Assembly: GCA_937915045.1 (NCBI GenBank)
Contig: CALDNM010000202.1
Span: 1 to 15,003 of the forward strand
Source: an uncultured Clostridia bacterium
Lineage (GTDB): Bacteria > Bacillota > Clostridia > Peptostreptococcales > Anaerovoracaceae
Length of the DNA: 15,003 bases
Direction of reading: 5' to 3'
Shown here one piece after another: positions 5,328 through 14,262 of this stretch. Under the pieces are notes generated by a model. The model was not told where the DNA came from. It saw nothing but the letters and a program-made list of their open reading frames with translations, and ran no database searches. A program made the translations under genes and the position numbers. Within the stretch, counting starts at the first letter, position 1. The number at the start of each line of letters is the position of its first letter.

Positions 5328-6872
5328 ATGAAAGAGAATAACTGTGAAATAAAAGACAGTAAAACGATAAGGCGGCTGATCGTACTGCTGCTCAGCGCAG
5401 CAGCTTTGATTTGTATCGGGATAGGAACAGACGCGCATGCTGCTGTCAAAGGACCGACCGCGACGGTAGCGGTCAGTGACAGCGCTAAACTTGTAGTGAG
5501 CTGGACAGCGCCGCAGAACGCTTCATCAAAGACACACTATATCCTCAGAAGGCAGGATAACAAAGGCGTAAAAACAGACATCGACGTGACGGGCGGAAAG
5601 ACGACTTACACTGAAGACACTGACAATTTAACTGCTATGAAAAATTACCATTACAAAGTCGCGTATTACTACAACAATGATACAGGATATGGCGCGTCAG
5701 ACGGGACTCTCAGCAGTTTTGGGACTTCAGCCGCTTCCGCGTATACGGGATATATCTATAAACCGAGCGGCATAACACTGAAAAAATCTTCTCTTACTAT
5801 AAACAAAGGACGAAAGAGGACGCTCAGGGTATACACTGAATCGGCGAAAAACGAGAATATGCCGTTTTATCAGTTCTATTTCACCGGCAGGGCTTTCTGC
5901 AAGACTATTTCTACCATGCCAAAAAAGCAAGTCAAGCTTTATGGCACATGGAAATCATCAAATGAATCCGTTGCGACTGTATCTGCTTCAGGGCAGGTCA
6001 CGGCCGTCAGCCCAGGTACAGCCACTATCAAATTCATATCTATTTACGGAAACAGCGATTCGGCAAAGATAACAGTCCCTTCGTCTGATACGATGGCGGG
6101 CAGTATTTACATACGCGAAAAGAACGAGTTTATAAACAGGACGGTACTGGGATCGAAGTACATGATAAAGGGCACTCAGAACAGACTGAATGGATATGTC
6201 ACAGCGAACTATAAGATAAATAAGATATACGTTGATCTGACTAACTCGAAGGGAAAGGTCACAAATACTTATTCAAGAACAATCAATTCAAAAGGATATA
6301 CGCTGTCGAAGCTTTCAGTATCAGTCCCGTTCAGCGACCTGGCGTGCGGGACACATTATGTGAAGATATACGCGGATTACGCGTCTTCGCCGTTCGGATC
6401 GGGAGTAAAGACGCGCTTATATTCGCAGAAGTTCTACGTATGCACAAAATCGGATTTCTATTCGAGAACAGGTTATACGAAAGGACAGGCGATAGGCTTG
6501 TGGGCGCTTACCAGGCTTGACGATCCATACAGCATGTCTAAACGCGGCAGCTCCAATTATACAGACTGCAGTTACCTTACGTTGTGGTCCGTCAGACAGG
6601 CGCTCGGAGACAATGCTTACTCAGATCAGCCGAGAGCGGATCTGCAATATAAATATCTTGTCAAAAAAGGAAAGACTATAAAGCAGTCATCGCTCCAAAT
6701 GGGTGACATGGTATTCTTCTCGAATGGTTCATCATGGTATTATAAGAGTATCGGACACATCGAAGTGTATCTTGGGAACGGTCTGACGGCGGGCGCGGGA
6801 TATCCGGGCTATTGCCTGATAGACACTTATACGAATACGTGCAAGACTATTTATTACGGAAGGCCGTATTAA
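5328..6872 (+). CDS. Secreted NlpC/P60 cell-wall hydrolase with Fn3 and BIG2 domains
   Basis: The 514-residue protein begins with a charged segment, a hydrophobic core (LIVLLLSAAALICIGIG) and a likely signal peptidase I site after AHA (38/39). Then come a fibronectin type III-like domain (about 43-140), a bacterial Ig-like BIG2 domain (about 145-250; WKSSNESVATVSASGQV from Trp208 is diagnostic), a further beta-rich segment (about 255-370) and a C-terminal NlpC/P60 fold (about 380-514). The catalytic Cys is Cys414 in TDCSYL and the base is His477 in GHIEVYLGNG; GDMVFF between them is also typical. The usual third polar residue after the His is not obvious (LTAGAGY). NlpC/P60 enzymes mostly cut peptidoglycan stem peptides. 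No sortase motif, LysM or SLH anchor is seen, so it is probably released or held by its Ig-like domains. The Nudix gene follows after 21 bases. Confidence 0.85.
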   Translation: MKENNCEIKDSKTIRRLIVLLLSAAALICIGIGTDAHAAVKGPTATVAVSDSAKLVVSWTAPQNASSKTHYILRRQDNKGVKTDIDVTGGKTTYTEDTDNLTAMKNYHYKVAYYYNNDTGYGASDGTLSSFGTSAASAYTGYIYKPSGITLKKSSLTINKGRKRTLRVYTESAKNENMPFYQFYFTGRAFCKTISTMPKKQVKLYGTWKSSNESVATVSASGQVTAVSPGTATIKFISIYGNSDSAKITVPSSDTMAGSIYIREKNEFINRTVLGSKYMIKGTQNRLNGYVTANYKINKIYVDLTNSKGKVTNTYSRTINSKGYTLSKLSVSVPFSDLACGTHYVKIYADYASSPFGSGVKTRLYSQKFYVCTKSDFYSRTGYTKGQAIGLWALTRLDDPYSMSKRGSSNYTDCSYLTLWSVRQALGDNAYSDQPRADLQYKYLVKKGKTIKQSSLQMGDMVFFSNGSSWYYKSIGHIEVYLGNGLTAGAGYPGYCLIDTYTNTCKTIYYGRPY

Positions 6873-6893
6873 AAAAATCAGAGAGGACAGAGG

Positions 6894-7403
6894 ATGGAAT
6901 ACAGAGATACATACGACATGAACGGGAGAATCATGCGTCATTCTCTTCCAACTGGCGTGAACCTGGCGGAAGAGGAATATCTTAAAATGGTCGAAGCGTG
7001 GATAGTCAATCCGCGTGGAGAGATACTCGTACAGAGACGCAGCCTGAACTGTATCATTTATCCGGGCTACTGGACTCTTACCACCGGACATTTCCAGTCC
7101 GGAGAATCAGCTCATGACGCGTGCGTACGCGAAGTAAAAGAAGAACTCGGGATCGATGTATCAGCATGTCCTATTTCGACTATCATGGAGATATCCAGGA
7201 CTCCTGAAGGCCATCTTCTCTGGGAACTTCTTCTGGTTGAGGCTGATTTTCGAACATCCGAATGCAAATTCGAGCCTCTCGAAGTCGCTGAAGCGAAATG
7301 GGTCGCTCCTGACGAATTCAGAAATATGCTCAAAAACGACCGGATGTTTTATTATCCGGAGATCTGTGATGTCATTGAAATCGTTGAGAAGTTTTCATTA
7401 TAG
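6894..7403 (+). CDS. Nudix hydrolase, IPP-isomerase/YfcD-like
   Basis: The 169-residue protein contains a complete Nudix box GX5EX7REUXEEXGU at residues 65-87: G65, E71, then R79-E80 and E83-E84 as metal ligands, closing LGI. The N-terminus (EYRDTYDMNGRIMRHSLPTG, then a strand with ILVQRRS) resembles the YfcD / isopentenyl-diphosphate-isomerase-like branch, whose substrates are mostly unknown nucleoside or other diphosphates. Residues that define true IPP isomerase are not evident, so I do not assign that role. GAGAGGA (6881-6887) lies 6 bases before the ATG. It probably shares the transcript of the secreted NlpC/P60 gene. No terminator separates it from the tRNA gene, whose terminator may end both transcripts. 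Confidence 0.88.
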   Translation: MEYRDTYDMNGRIMRHSLPTGVNLAEEEYLKMVEAWIVNPRGEILVQRRSLNCIIYPGYWTLTTGHFQSGESAHDACVREVKEELGIDVSACPISTIMEISRTPEGHLLWELLLVEADFRTSECKFEPLEVAEAKWVAPDEFRNMLKNDRMFYYPEICDVIEIVEKFSL

Positions 7404-7414
7404 AAAAATAGCCT

Positions 7415-7442
7415 TTGCATTTCCGGATATTTGTGCTATTAT
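7415..7442 (+). promoter_or_regulatory. Promoter of the tRNA-Pro gene
   Basis: TTGCAT (7415-7420) and TATTAT (7437-7442) are 16 bases apart. The -10 box ends 10 bases before the mature tRNA 5' end, so the primary transcript would carry almost no leader. Confidence 0.6.
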
Positions 7443-7452
7443 ATTTAAGTTA

Positions 7453-7528
7453 CGGGGTGTAGCGCAGTTGGTAGCGCGCTGCGTTCGGGACGCAGAGGCC
7501 CGGAGTTCAAGTCTCCGCACTCCGACCA
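7453..7528 (+). tRNA. tRNA-Pro (anticodon CGG)
   Basis: A full 76-base cloverleaf including the encoded CCA. The acceptor arm is CGGGGTG (7453-7459) with CACTCCG (7518-7524), the D stem is GCGC/GCGC, the anticodon stem is CTGCG/CGCAG, and the T arm is CGGAG-TTCAAGT-CTCCG. The anticodon loop TTCGGGA gives CGG at 7486-7488. The C1-G72 pair, A73 and G37 are the known identity marks of bacterial proline tRNA, which supports the call. It reads the codon CCG; the wobbling tRNA-Pro(UGG) must be elsewhere in the genome. Confidence 0.97.
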
Positions 7529-7531
7529 AAT

Positions 7532-7575
7532 AATGCCTGAACAGGATATCGATTTCCTGCTTGGGCATTTTCATT
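7532..7575 (+). terminator. Intrinsic terminator after tRNA-Pro
   Basis: AATGCCTGAACAGGA (7532-7546) pairs with TCCTGCTTGGGCATT (7555-7569), a 15-position stem with two G-T wobbles and one mismatch, followed by TTTCATTTT. It begins 4 bases after the tRNA CCA end. Confidence 0.8.
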
Positions 7576-7671
7576 TTCCCCGTTATCTCTTTTCGTGAAA
7601 ATATCGACACAAGTCTAAATTCAAGCCGCTTAAAAAGCCGAAAAACGGGTAATATAAATTATCACCGTTGA

Positions 7672-7700
7672 TTGAAATATTCGACAAATCATGGTACAAT
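7672..7700 (+). promoter_or_regulatory. Promoter of pyc
   Basis: TTGAAA (7672-7677) and TACAAT (7695-7700) have the ideal 17-base spacing. The leader of about 30 bases carries GGAGG at 7722-7726, 10 bases before the ATG. The roughly 95 bases between the tRNA terminator and this promoter hold nothing I can identify. Confidence 0.75.
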
Positions 7701-7736
7701 TTGGATTAGTCATTATTTACTGGAGGAAAGAATAAT

Positions 7737-10700
7737 ATGAGTGAAATCAAGAAATTCAAAAGGATCCTTGTAGCCAATCGAGGCGAGATAGCCATCAGGA
7801 TCTTCCGTGCCTGCAGAGAGCTCGGAATCAGAAGTGTCGCCATTTATTCAGAGGAAGATAAAAATTCGCTTTTCAGACTTAAAGCGGATGAAGCTTATCA
7901 GATCGGAAAAGGTAAATCACCGGTAGATGTTTACCTCGCTATAGATGAGATAATCGATCTTGCTCTGGCTAAGGGCGTCGACGCCATCCATCCGGGCTAC
8001 GGATTCCTGGCGGAGAATGTTGAATTCGCGAAAGCCTGCGAAAAGGCCGGTATCGAATTCATTGGGCCGACATCATATATGATGTCGCGTCTTGGAGATA
8101 AGATCCAGTCTAAGATAGTAGCCAAAGAGGCTAAGGTCCAGGCTATACCAGGAGTTGAAGAAGCTATCAAGACCGAAGAAGAGGCGAAGGAATTCGCTGA
8201 ATCCTGCGGATATCCTGTCATGCTCAAGGCAGCAGCCGGCGGCGGCGGCAGAGGTATGAGGATCGTCAACTCACCTGATCTTCTTATCGAAGAATACAAC
8301 CGCGCGAAGAGCGAAGCAAAGAAAGCTTTCGGCATCGATGATATATTCATCGAAAAATACATCGCGAACCCAAAACATATAGAAGTACAGATACTCGGAG
8401 ACAAATACGGCAATCTCGTTCATCTCTTTGAGAGAGACTGCTCTGTACAGAGAAGATATCAGAAAGTCATCGAGTTCACACCTGCTATATGCCTGAACGA
8501 TGAGCAGAGAAAGTCACTTTGTGATGACGCTCTTAAGATCGCGAATACTGTAGGATACAGAAGTGCCGGAACAGTCGAATTCCTTTTCGACAAAGACATG
8601 AACCATTACTTCATCGAGATGAACCCTCGTATCCAGGTAGAGCATACAGTATCGGAGCTTGTGACGGGCATCGACATCGTACAGTCTCAGATCCTGATCG
8701 CTGAAGGTTATTCGCTCGATTCACCTGAAGTGGATATTCCTGATCAGAAATCGATAAAGCAGAACGGATACGCTATCCAGTGCCGTATAACGACAGAGGA
8801 TCCTCTCAACGGGTTCATGCCTGATACAGGCGAGATCGAACTTTACAGAAGCGCGAGCGGATTCGGCATACGTCTTGACGGCGGCAATGGATTTACAGGA
8901 TCGACGATCAGCCCTTATTATGACAGTCTTCTTGTGAAGATATCGTCGTACGCGAGATCGTTTGAAGACGCTAGAAGAAAGGCGCTGAGAGCTCTTCAGG
9001 AGACGCAGATAACGGGAGTCAAGACTAATAAGGACTTCCTGATCAACGTCCTGAATAATCAGACGTTCAAAGATGGAATGTGCAACACAGGATTTATAGC
9101 TGATAATCCGTCGCTGTTCAACATAGAAGCTAAGCAGAATACTGAGCAGAAGATACTCGGATTCCTTGGAGAGAAATACGTAAACGAGACAAAGGGTGAC
9201 AAACCTCAGTTCGACGTTCCTGTTTATCCTAAGTACAAGCAGGAAGAAGTCAACAAGCAGGACGGCCTGAAGTACATGCTCGACAAGGAAGGCCCTGAAG
9301 CTGTATCGAAGTATATCATGGAGCAGCAGAAGCTGATGCTCACTGATACTACGATGAGAGACGCGCAGCAGTCACTGCTCGCTACAAGAGTAAGAAGCGT
9401 CGATATGTACAAGATCGCTCCTGCAACAGCAATACTTGAGAAAGACATGTTCTCGCTCGAGATGTGGGGCGGCGCTACATTCGATACTACATATAGATTC
9501 CTCAAGGAATCTCCATGGGACAGACTGCATACTCTGAGAGAGAAGATCCCGAACATACCGTTCCAGATGCTCATCAGAGGCGCGAACGCTGTAGGATACA
9601 AGAATTATCCGGACAACGTGATCAGAGAGTTCGTCAGGACATCGGCTGAAGCCGGCATAGATGTATTCAGGATATTCGATTCACTCAACTGGGTCGAAGG
9701 CATGAGCATTGCTCTTGATGAGACTCTGAAACAGGGAAAGATAGCTGAACCATGCATCTGCTACACAGGAGATATCCTCGACGAGAGCAGAACAAAATAT
9801 ACGCTTGATTACTATGTCAAGATGGCTAAGGAACTCGAAAGCAGAGGCGCGAACATACTCGGGATCAAGGATATGTCCGGACTTCTCAAGCCAATGGCTG
9901 CCAAGAGACTCATAGAAGCTCTCAAGGATGAGCTTTCGATACCTGTACATCTCCATACTCACGATACGAGCGGAAACGGTGTAGCGACAATACTTATGGC
10001 TACTCAGGCGGGAGTCGACATCGTCGACGCCGCGATATCGAGTATGTCCGGACTCACAAGTCAGCCGAACCTCAACTCGGTCGTAGCTGCTCTTCAGCAT
10101 ACGCACAGAGATACAGGGATCGATCCTGACGGTCTTCAGACTATATCTGATTACTGGGGGTCTGTACGTCCTGTATACGGGAAATTCGAATCTGATTTCA
10201 AAGCCAGCACGGCGGAGATATACAAGTACGAGCTTCCTGGCGGACAGTATTCGAACCTTAAGCCTCAGGTAGAAAGTTTCGGGCTCGGGCATAAGTTCCA
10301 GGATGTCAAGGACATGTACATCCAGGTAAATAAGATGCTCGGTGATATCGTCAAGGTCACGCCTTCATCGAAAGCTGTAGGAGATATGGCGATATTCATG
10401 GTACAGAACGGATATACGCCGGAGAATATATATGAGAAGGCTCAGGGAGTCGATTTCCCTGATTCGATCGTATCGTTCTTCGAAGGAATGATGGGACAGC
10501 CTCTCGGCGGATTCAATGAGAAACTGCAGAAGCTCGTTCTCAAGGATAAGAAGCCTATTACATGCAGACCGGGAGAACTACTTCCGCCGGCTGATTTCGA
10601 CGGCATCAGAGAACTTCTCAAGAAAGATTACGATCTTGAGGGTACAGATGAGCAGGTCATCAGCTATGCAATGTATGACAAGGTATATACGGATTATCAC

Positions 10701-11207
10701 AAGAGCCTCAAGAGAGACGGCGATTTCAGACTCATGGGAAGCGACATATTCTTCCACGGACTGGCTCTCGGAGAGACTTGCGAGGTCAAAATATCCGAAG
10801 GAAAAGAAATGGTCATCCAGCTCCTCGAAGTCAGAGAACCGAACGAGATGGGACAGAGAGACGTTATCTTCGAAGTCAATGGAAACAGAGCTGTCGTCCA
10901 TATAAAGGATAAGAGCGCGGCAGCACAGCACAGCGCTGAATCGATCGTCTACGCGGACGCGGACGAACCGGGGCAGGTCGGAGCTAATATTTCAGGAAAC
11001 GTTCTCAAGATCCTCTCAAAACCGGGAGATCTGATCGTTGAGCAGCAGCCTATAGCTGTCATGGAAGCCATGAAGATGGAGACTAAGATACTTGCTCCTA
11101 TATCAGGGACTCTAAAATCTATTGATGTCAAAGAAGGACAGCAGGTAGACTCAGGACAGCTCATCGCTGTGATAGAGCCGGGCGAGGTCAAAAAGGCCGA
11201 CGACTGA
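7737..11207 (+). CDS. pyc: Pyruvate carboxylase
   Basis: This biotin enzyme makes oxaloacetate from pyruvate, bicarbonate and ATP. The 1156-residue chain is of normal single-chain length. Biotin carboxylase domain (about 1-455): opening KRILVANRGEIAIRIFRACR, ATP-grasp glycine loop GGGGRGMR (168-175) and EMNPRIQVEHT (294-304). Carboxyltransferase domain (about 530-800): DTTMRDAQQSLLATR from Asp537, with Asp542 the likely metal ligand, Lys711 in GIKDMSG the lysine expected to be carbamylated, and metal ligands His740 and His742 in HLHTHD. The C-terminal carrier domain has Lys1113 in the AMKM biotinylation site. The family consensus WRDAHQS reads MRDAQQS here, which is probably lineage variation. 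It is transcribed alone, between its own promoter and a terminator. Its product feeds aspartate and thus the pyrimidine genes downstream. Confidence 0.98.
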   Translation: MSEIKKFKRILVANRGEIAIRIFRACRELGIRSVAIYSEEDKNSLFRLKADEAYQIGKGKSPVDVYLAIDEIIDLALAKGVDAIHPGYGFLAENVEFAKACEKAGIEFIGPTSYMMSRLGDKIQSKIVAKEAKVQAIPGVEEAIKTEEEAKEFAESCGYPVMLKAAAGGGGRGMRIVNSPDLLIEEYNRAKSEAKKAFGIDDIFIEKYIANPKHIEVQILGDKYGNLVHLFERDCSVQRRYQKVIEFTPAICLNDEQRKSLCDDALKIANTVGYRSAGTVEFLFDKDMNHYFIEMNPRIQVEHTVSELVTGIDIVQSQILIAEGYSLDSPEVDIPDQKSIKQNGYAIQCRITTEDPLNGFMPDTGEIELYRSASGFGIRLDGGNGFTGSTISPYYDSLLVKISSYARSFEDARRKALRALQETQITGVKTNKDFLINVLNNQTFKDGMCNTGFIADNPSLFNIEAKQNTEQKILGFLGEKYVNETKGDKPQFDVPVYPKYKQEEVNKQDGLKYMLDKEGPEAVSKYIMEQQKLMLTDTTMRDAQQSLLATRVRSVDMYKIAPATAILEKDMFSLEMWGGATFDTTYRFLKESPWDRLHTLREKIPNIPFQMLIRGANAVGYKNYPDNVIREFVRTSAEAGIDVFRIFDSLNWVEGMSIALDETLKQGKIAEPCICYTGDILDESRTKYTLDYYVKMAKELESRGANILGIKDMSGLLKPMAAKRLIEALKDELSIPVHLHTHDTSGNGVATILMATQAGVDIVDAAISSMSGLTSQPNLNSVVAALQHTHRDTGIDPDGLQTISDYWGSVRPVYGKFESDFKASTAEIYKYELPGGQYSNLKPQVESFGLGHKFQDVKDMYIQVNKMLGDIVKVTPSSKAVGDMAIFMVQNGYTPENIYEKAQGVDFPDSIVSFFEGMMGQPLGGFNEKLQKLVLKDKKPITCRPGELLPPADFDGIRELLKKDYDLEGTDEQVISYAMYDKVYTDYHKSLKRDGDFRLMGSDIFFHGLALGETCEVKISEGKEMVIQLLEVREPNEMGQRDVIFEVNGNRAVVHIKDKSAAAQHSAESIVYADADEPGQVGANISGNVLKILSKPGDLIVEQQPIAVMEAMKMETKILAPISGTLKSIDVKEGQQVDSGQLIAVIEPGEVKKADD

Positions 11208-11245
11208 TCCATCAAATAAAAGAAAATTATCGATTTTTAATACTG

Positions 11246-11272
11246 CGCCGGGCTTGCGAAAGCCCGGCGTTT
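11246..11272 (+). terminator. GCGA-capped hairpin after pyc
   Basis: CGCCGGGCTT (11246-11255) pairs perfectly with AAGCCCGGCG (11260-11269) around a GCGA loop, a stable GNRA tetraloop. Only TTT follows before a G, so the U-tract is weak. It lies 39 bases after the pyc stop and before the pyr genes. Termination of pyc is the likely role. Confidence 0.75.
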
Positions 11273-11298
11273 GTAGTAATATATTAACGATTTAAATA
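11271..11298 (+). promoter_or_regulatory. Possible pyr operon promoter
   Basis: TTGTAG (11271-11276) and TAAATA (11293-11298) are 16 bases apart in an AT-rich stretch just after the hairpin. Both boxes are poor matches, so this is tentative. The leader would be under 25 bases, too short for a PyrR attenuator. Confidence 0.35.
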
Positions 11299-11322
11299 TA
11301 TGACATTAAGGGAGGCATCAAT

Positions 11323-12627
11323 ATGAAAACCCTCATAACGGGCGGCAGTGTATTTACAAAATACGGTTTCAGACAAATGGATATCGTTTTAGCCGACGGA
11401 AGAGTTTTTGACCTGGTACCTGAATTCGATCATAATAAAGCAGACAGAGTTATCCGTTGCGATAACTCTTTTATTATCCCCGGTTTTGTGGACGCTCATG
11501 TCCACCTTAGAGAGCCGGGCGCCGAATATAAGGAAACAATAAGGACCGGCACCGAAGCGGCTGCCAGAGGCGGTTATACGGCTGTCTGCGCTATGCCCAA
11601 TCTTTCACCGGCACCTGTGGACGCGCAGTCTCTTCAGCAGGAACTGGATATCATAGACCGTGACGCGGTCATCAAGGTATATCCTTACGGCGCGATCACT
11701 TCTGATCAGTCCGGCAGAGGGAAGCTGTCAGATATGGACAGCATGGCCGGGAAAGTCATCGCGTTCAGCGATGACGGGAAAGGTATCCAGACAACGGAAC
11801 TCATGTCGGAAGCTATGAGGAAAGCAAAAAAACTCGGAAAGATCATCACCGCTCACTGTGAAGATGAGTCATGGCTGCCTGAGGGCGGATGCATGCGTGA
11901 AGGAACCATATCAAGAGAACTGGGGCTTCCTGGGATACCGCCTGAAAGTGAATGGACGCAGGCGGAAAGAGACCTCGATCTTGAGAGGATGATAGAGGGA
12001 AGTTATCATATTTGTCATGTCTCGACAAAAGAAACCGTAGAGCTGGTGAGACAGGCTAAAAAAGATGGTGTAGACGTGACATGTGAGACCGCTCCGCATT
12101 ATCTTGTCCTGTGTGACAGAGATATCGAAAATGACGGCCGGTTCAAGATGAATCCTCCTCTCGGGACAGAAGAGGACAGAGAAGCTCTAAGAGAAGGGCT
12201 TATCGACGGGACTATCGATATGATCGCTACAGATCACGCTCCGCACAGCGAGGAAGAAAAATCCAAAGGGCTCGCGCGCAGCGCGTTCGGGATCACAGGT
12301 CTTGAGACAGCGTTCCCGGTCCTGTTCACTGAGCTCGTGCTCGGCGGGATCATTTCCATGGAAAAACTGGTCAAACTCATGTCTGTGAACCCTAGAAAAA
12401 GATTTTTCACACGTGAGGACGAGGATATAAAAGGATATCTTGATAAAGGACAGATCGCCGATATCACAGTGCTGGATATAAATGATGAATATAAGATCGA
12501 TCCGGAGACATTCGCGTCAAAGGGCAAAAGTACACCTTTTGCCGGGATGGAAGTAAGGGGACGCGTTCTCCTGACTATGTCAGAAGGAAAGATCGTTTAC
12601 AGAAGTAAGGAAACAAACGATGAATGA
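11323..12627 (+). CDS. pyrC: Dihydroorotase, class I
   Basis: The enzyme closes carbamoyl-aspartate to dihydroorotate, the third step of pyrimidine synthesis. The 434-residue length and motifs are those of class I dihydroorotases. These are the metal pair in DAHVHLREPG (His59, His61), the substrate-binding Asn in AMPNL, further metal histidines in ITAHCED and YHICHVST, and the catalytic Asp304 in ATDHAPHSEEE. The Asp in AFSDDGKG fits the bridging aspartate that replaces the carbamylated lysine in this class. GGAGG at 11311-11315 lies 7 bases before the ATG. The gene overlaps pyrK by 8 bases and leads the operon. It might instead be labelled allantoinase or hydantoinase, but the pyr neighbours settle the call. 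Confidence 0.95.
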   Translation: MKTLITGGSVFTKYGFRQMDIVLADGRVFDLVPEFDHNKADRVIRCDNSFIIPGFVDAHVHLREPGAEYKETIRTGTEAAARGGYTAVCAMPNLSPAPVDAQSLQQELDIIDRDAVIKVYPYGAITSDQSGRGKLSDMDSMAGKVIAFSDDGKGIQTTELMSEAMRKAKKLGKIITAHCEDESWLPEGGCMREGTISRELGLPGIPPESEWTQAERDLDLERMIEGSYHICHVSTKETVELVRQAKKDGVDVTCETAPHYLVLCDRDIENDGRFKMNPPLGTEEDREALREGLIDGTIDMIATDHAPHSEEEKSKGLARSAFGITGLETAFPVLFTELVLGGIISMEKLVKLMSVNPRKRFFTREDEDIKGYLDKGQIADITVLDINDEYKIDPETFASKGKSTPFAGMEVRGRVLLTMSEGKIVYRSKETNDE

Positions 12628-13357
12628 TGTCACCTGCGCGATAAAATCGAATAAGAAAATAGCCGATCAAGTATACGAAATGGAATTTTACGTAAACGAC
12701 GATCTTATAGAAAGACCGGGACAGTTCGTAGATATAAAGCTTGATGGTTTTTTCCTGAGACGACCGATATCAGTCGCGAACAAAGCGGAAGGAAGCATTA
12801 CTTTAGTGTATAAAGTCGTCGGCGAAGGCACAAAGATGATGTCATCACTAAAAAAAGGTGAGACCCTCGATCTTCTCATGCCTCTGGGGAACGGCTACGA
12901 TATATGCAAAGCTGAAAGCACTGAAGATGGAGACATATATCTTATCGGTGGAGGATTGGGTGTGCCTCCTATGTATCTTCTCGCAAGTTCGCTTATCAGA
13001 GCAGGGGAAAAGCCTAAAGTGATACTGGGATTCAATACTTCGGAAGAAGTGTTTTATGAAGATAAATTCGCTGCTTTAGGACTTGATGTCACTGTCGCTA
13101 CAGTCGATGGAAGCCATGGAATAAAAGGGATGGTAACAGACGCGATGCCGCCGGAAGCGGGATATGTATTCGCGTGCGGACCTGAGCCGATGCTGAAAGC
13201 CGTATATGAAAGATCACGCGACGGACAGTTTAGCTTCGAATCGCGCATGGGGTGCGGTTTTGGCGCTTGTATGGGCTGCAGCTGCAGAACGAAATACGGA
13301 TCGAAGCGCATATGTAAAGATGGCCCGGTACTTGACAGGGAGGAAATAATATGGTGA
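12620..13357 (+). CDS. pyrK: Dihydroorotate dehydrogenase B electron-transfer subunit
   Basis: PyrK carries FAD and a [2Fe-2S] cluster and passes electrons from dihydroorotate, through PyrDB, to NAD+. The 245-residue protein has the FAD motif RRPISV (near 48-53), the NAD-binding GGGLGVPPMYLLA and a late CGPEPMLKAV typical of ferredoxin-reductase folds. The C-terminal cluster ligands are Cys212, Cys217, Cys220 and Cys232, in the CX4CX2CXnC order known from Lactococcus PyrK; the last gap is 3 residues shorter than there, and an extra Cys222 lies within it. AAGGA at 12607-12611 is the ribosome site. It overlaps pyrC by 8 bases and pyrD by 7, which suits equal production of the two subunits of this heterotetramer. 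Confidence 0.96.
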   Translation: MNDVTCAIKSNKKIADQVYEMEFYVNDDLIERPGQFVDIKLDGFFLRRPISVANKAEGSITLVYKVVGEGTKMMSSLKKGETLDLLMPLGNGYDICKAESTEDGDIYLIGGGLGVPPMYLLASSLIRAGEKPKVILGFNTSEEVFYEDKFAALGLDVTVATVDGSHGIKGMVTDAMPPEAGYVFACGPEPMLKAVYERSRDGQFSFESRMGCGFGACMGCSCRTKYGSKRICKDGPVLDREEIIW

Positions 13358-14262
13358 ACACAAAGGTCGAACTCAGCGGACTCACTCTCGACAATCCTGT
13401 CATCCCCGCAAGCGGGACATTCGGATTTGGAAAAGAATTCGCGGAGTTTTATGATATAAATATACTTGGATCTATAGCTGTAAAAGGTACAACTCCGGAA
13501 CCGAGATACGGGAACGAGCTCCCCAGGATAGCGGAATGCGCGGGCGGGATGATCAACTCTGTAGGGCTGCAGAATCCAGGAATGAAAGCAGTCTGCGAGA
13601 AGGAACTGCCGGAGCTTGCAAAGATATATAATAAAAAGGTGATCGCGAATATATGCGGATCTTCAGAGGAAGATTACGTGAAATGCGCGTCTATGCTGGA
13701 CGCTCAGGAGCAGGTCGGCATCCTTGAGATAAATATAAGCTGCCCGAACGTCAAATGCGGAGGTATGTCATTTGGAACTGATCCAAATACAGCGGCAGAA
13801 CTCACGAAGGCTGTCAAAGCCGTGGTCAGAAAGCCAGTATACATGAAACTTTCGCCGAATGTGACAGACATCACTGAGATCGCGAAGGCATGTGAAGCCG
13901 CGGGTGCGGACGGTATAAGCCTGATAAATACGCTCGTAGGTATGAGAATAGATATCAAGAGAAGATCTCCGGTCATAGCAAATGAGACCGGCGGATTTTC
14001 CGGACCTGCCATATTTCCTGTCGCGCTCGGCATGGTCTACAGGACCGCGAAGGCAGTCGATATACCGATCATGGGCATCGGCGGCATTTCAAGCGCGAGA
14101 GACGTGATCGAGATGATCATGGCAGGAGCGACGGCCGTGCAGGTGGGAGCCGCGAATCTGTCGGATCCATTCACATGTAAACGTATAATAGAAGAACTTC
14201 CGGAAGTCATGGAAGAACTCGGAATAGAAGACCTCAGCGAAATAAGGGGGTGCGCGAAATGA
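13351..14262 (+). CDS. pyrD: Dihydroorotate dehydrogenase B catalytic subunit (PyrDB)
   Basis: This FMN enzyme oxidises dihydroorotate to orotate. The 303-residue length and sequence are class 1B: opening LDNPVIPASGTFGFGKEF, KGTTPEPRYGN, MINSVGLQNPG, then the active-site Cys131 in NISCPNVKCGG, which marks class 1 rather than the serine of membrane-bound class 2. FMN phosphate-binding regions appear as GIGGISSARD and GATAVQVGAA near the C-terminus. AGGGAGG (13337-13343) precedes the ATG. The pyrK gene directly upstream confirms the NAD-linked B type. The stop overlaps the pyrF start by ATGA. Confidence 0.97.
   Translation: MVNTKVELSGLTLDNPVIPASGTFGFGKEFAEFYDINILGSIAVKGTTPEPRYGNELPRIAECAGGMINSVGLQNPGMKAVCEKELPELAKIYNKKVIANICGSSEEDYVKCASMLDAQEQVGILEINISCPNVKCGGMSFGTDPNTAAELTKAVKAVVRKPVYMKLSPNVTDITEIAKACEAAGADGISLINTLVGMRIDIKRRSPVIANETGGFSGPAIFPVALGMVYRTAKAVDIPIMGIGGISSARDVIEMIMAGATAVQVGAANLSDPFTCKRIIEELPEVMEELGIEDLSEIRGCAK

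Noticed and set aside
7156..7533. Plus-strand frame running from the Nudix gene through the tRNA
   Set aside because: It is out of frame with the Nudix box and reads straight through a structurally perfect tRNA gene.
7579..7649. CCCGTT / AACGGG inverted pair between the tRNA terminator and the pyc promoter
   Set aside because: Six bases separated by about 60 is expected by chance; no riboswitch core or stable fold was apparent.
9681..10292. Minus-strand open frame (203 codons) inside pyc
   Set aside because: It lies opposite the conserved carboxyltransferase domain and has no promoter, ribosome site or homology of its own.
14250..14258. GTG start for pyrF three codons upstream
   Set aside because: The GTG overlaps the purine-rich ribosome site; ATG 14259 has proper spacing and the ATGA overlap used elsewhere in the window.
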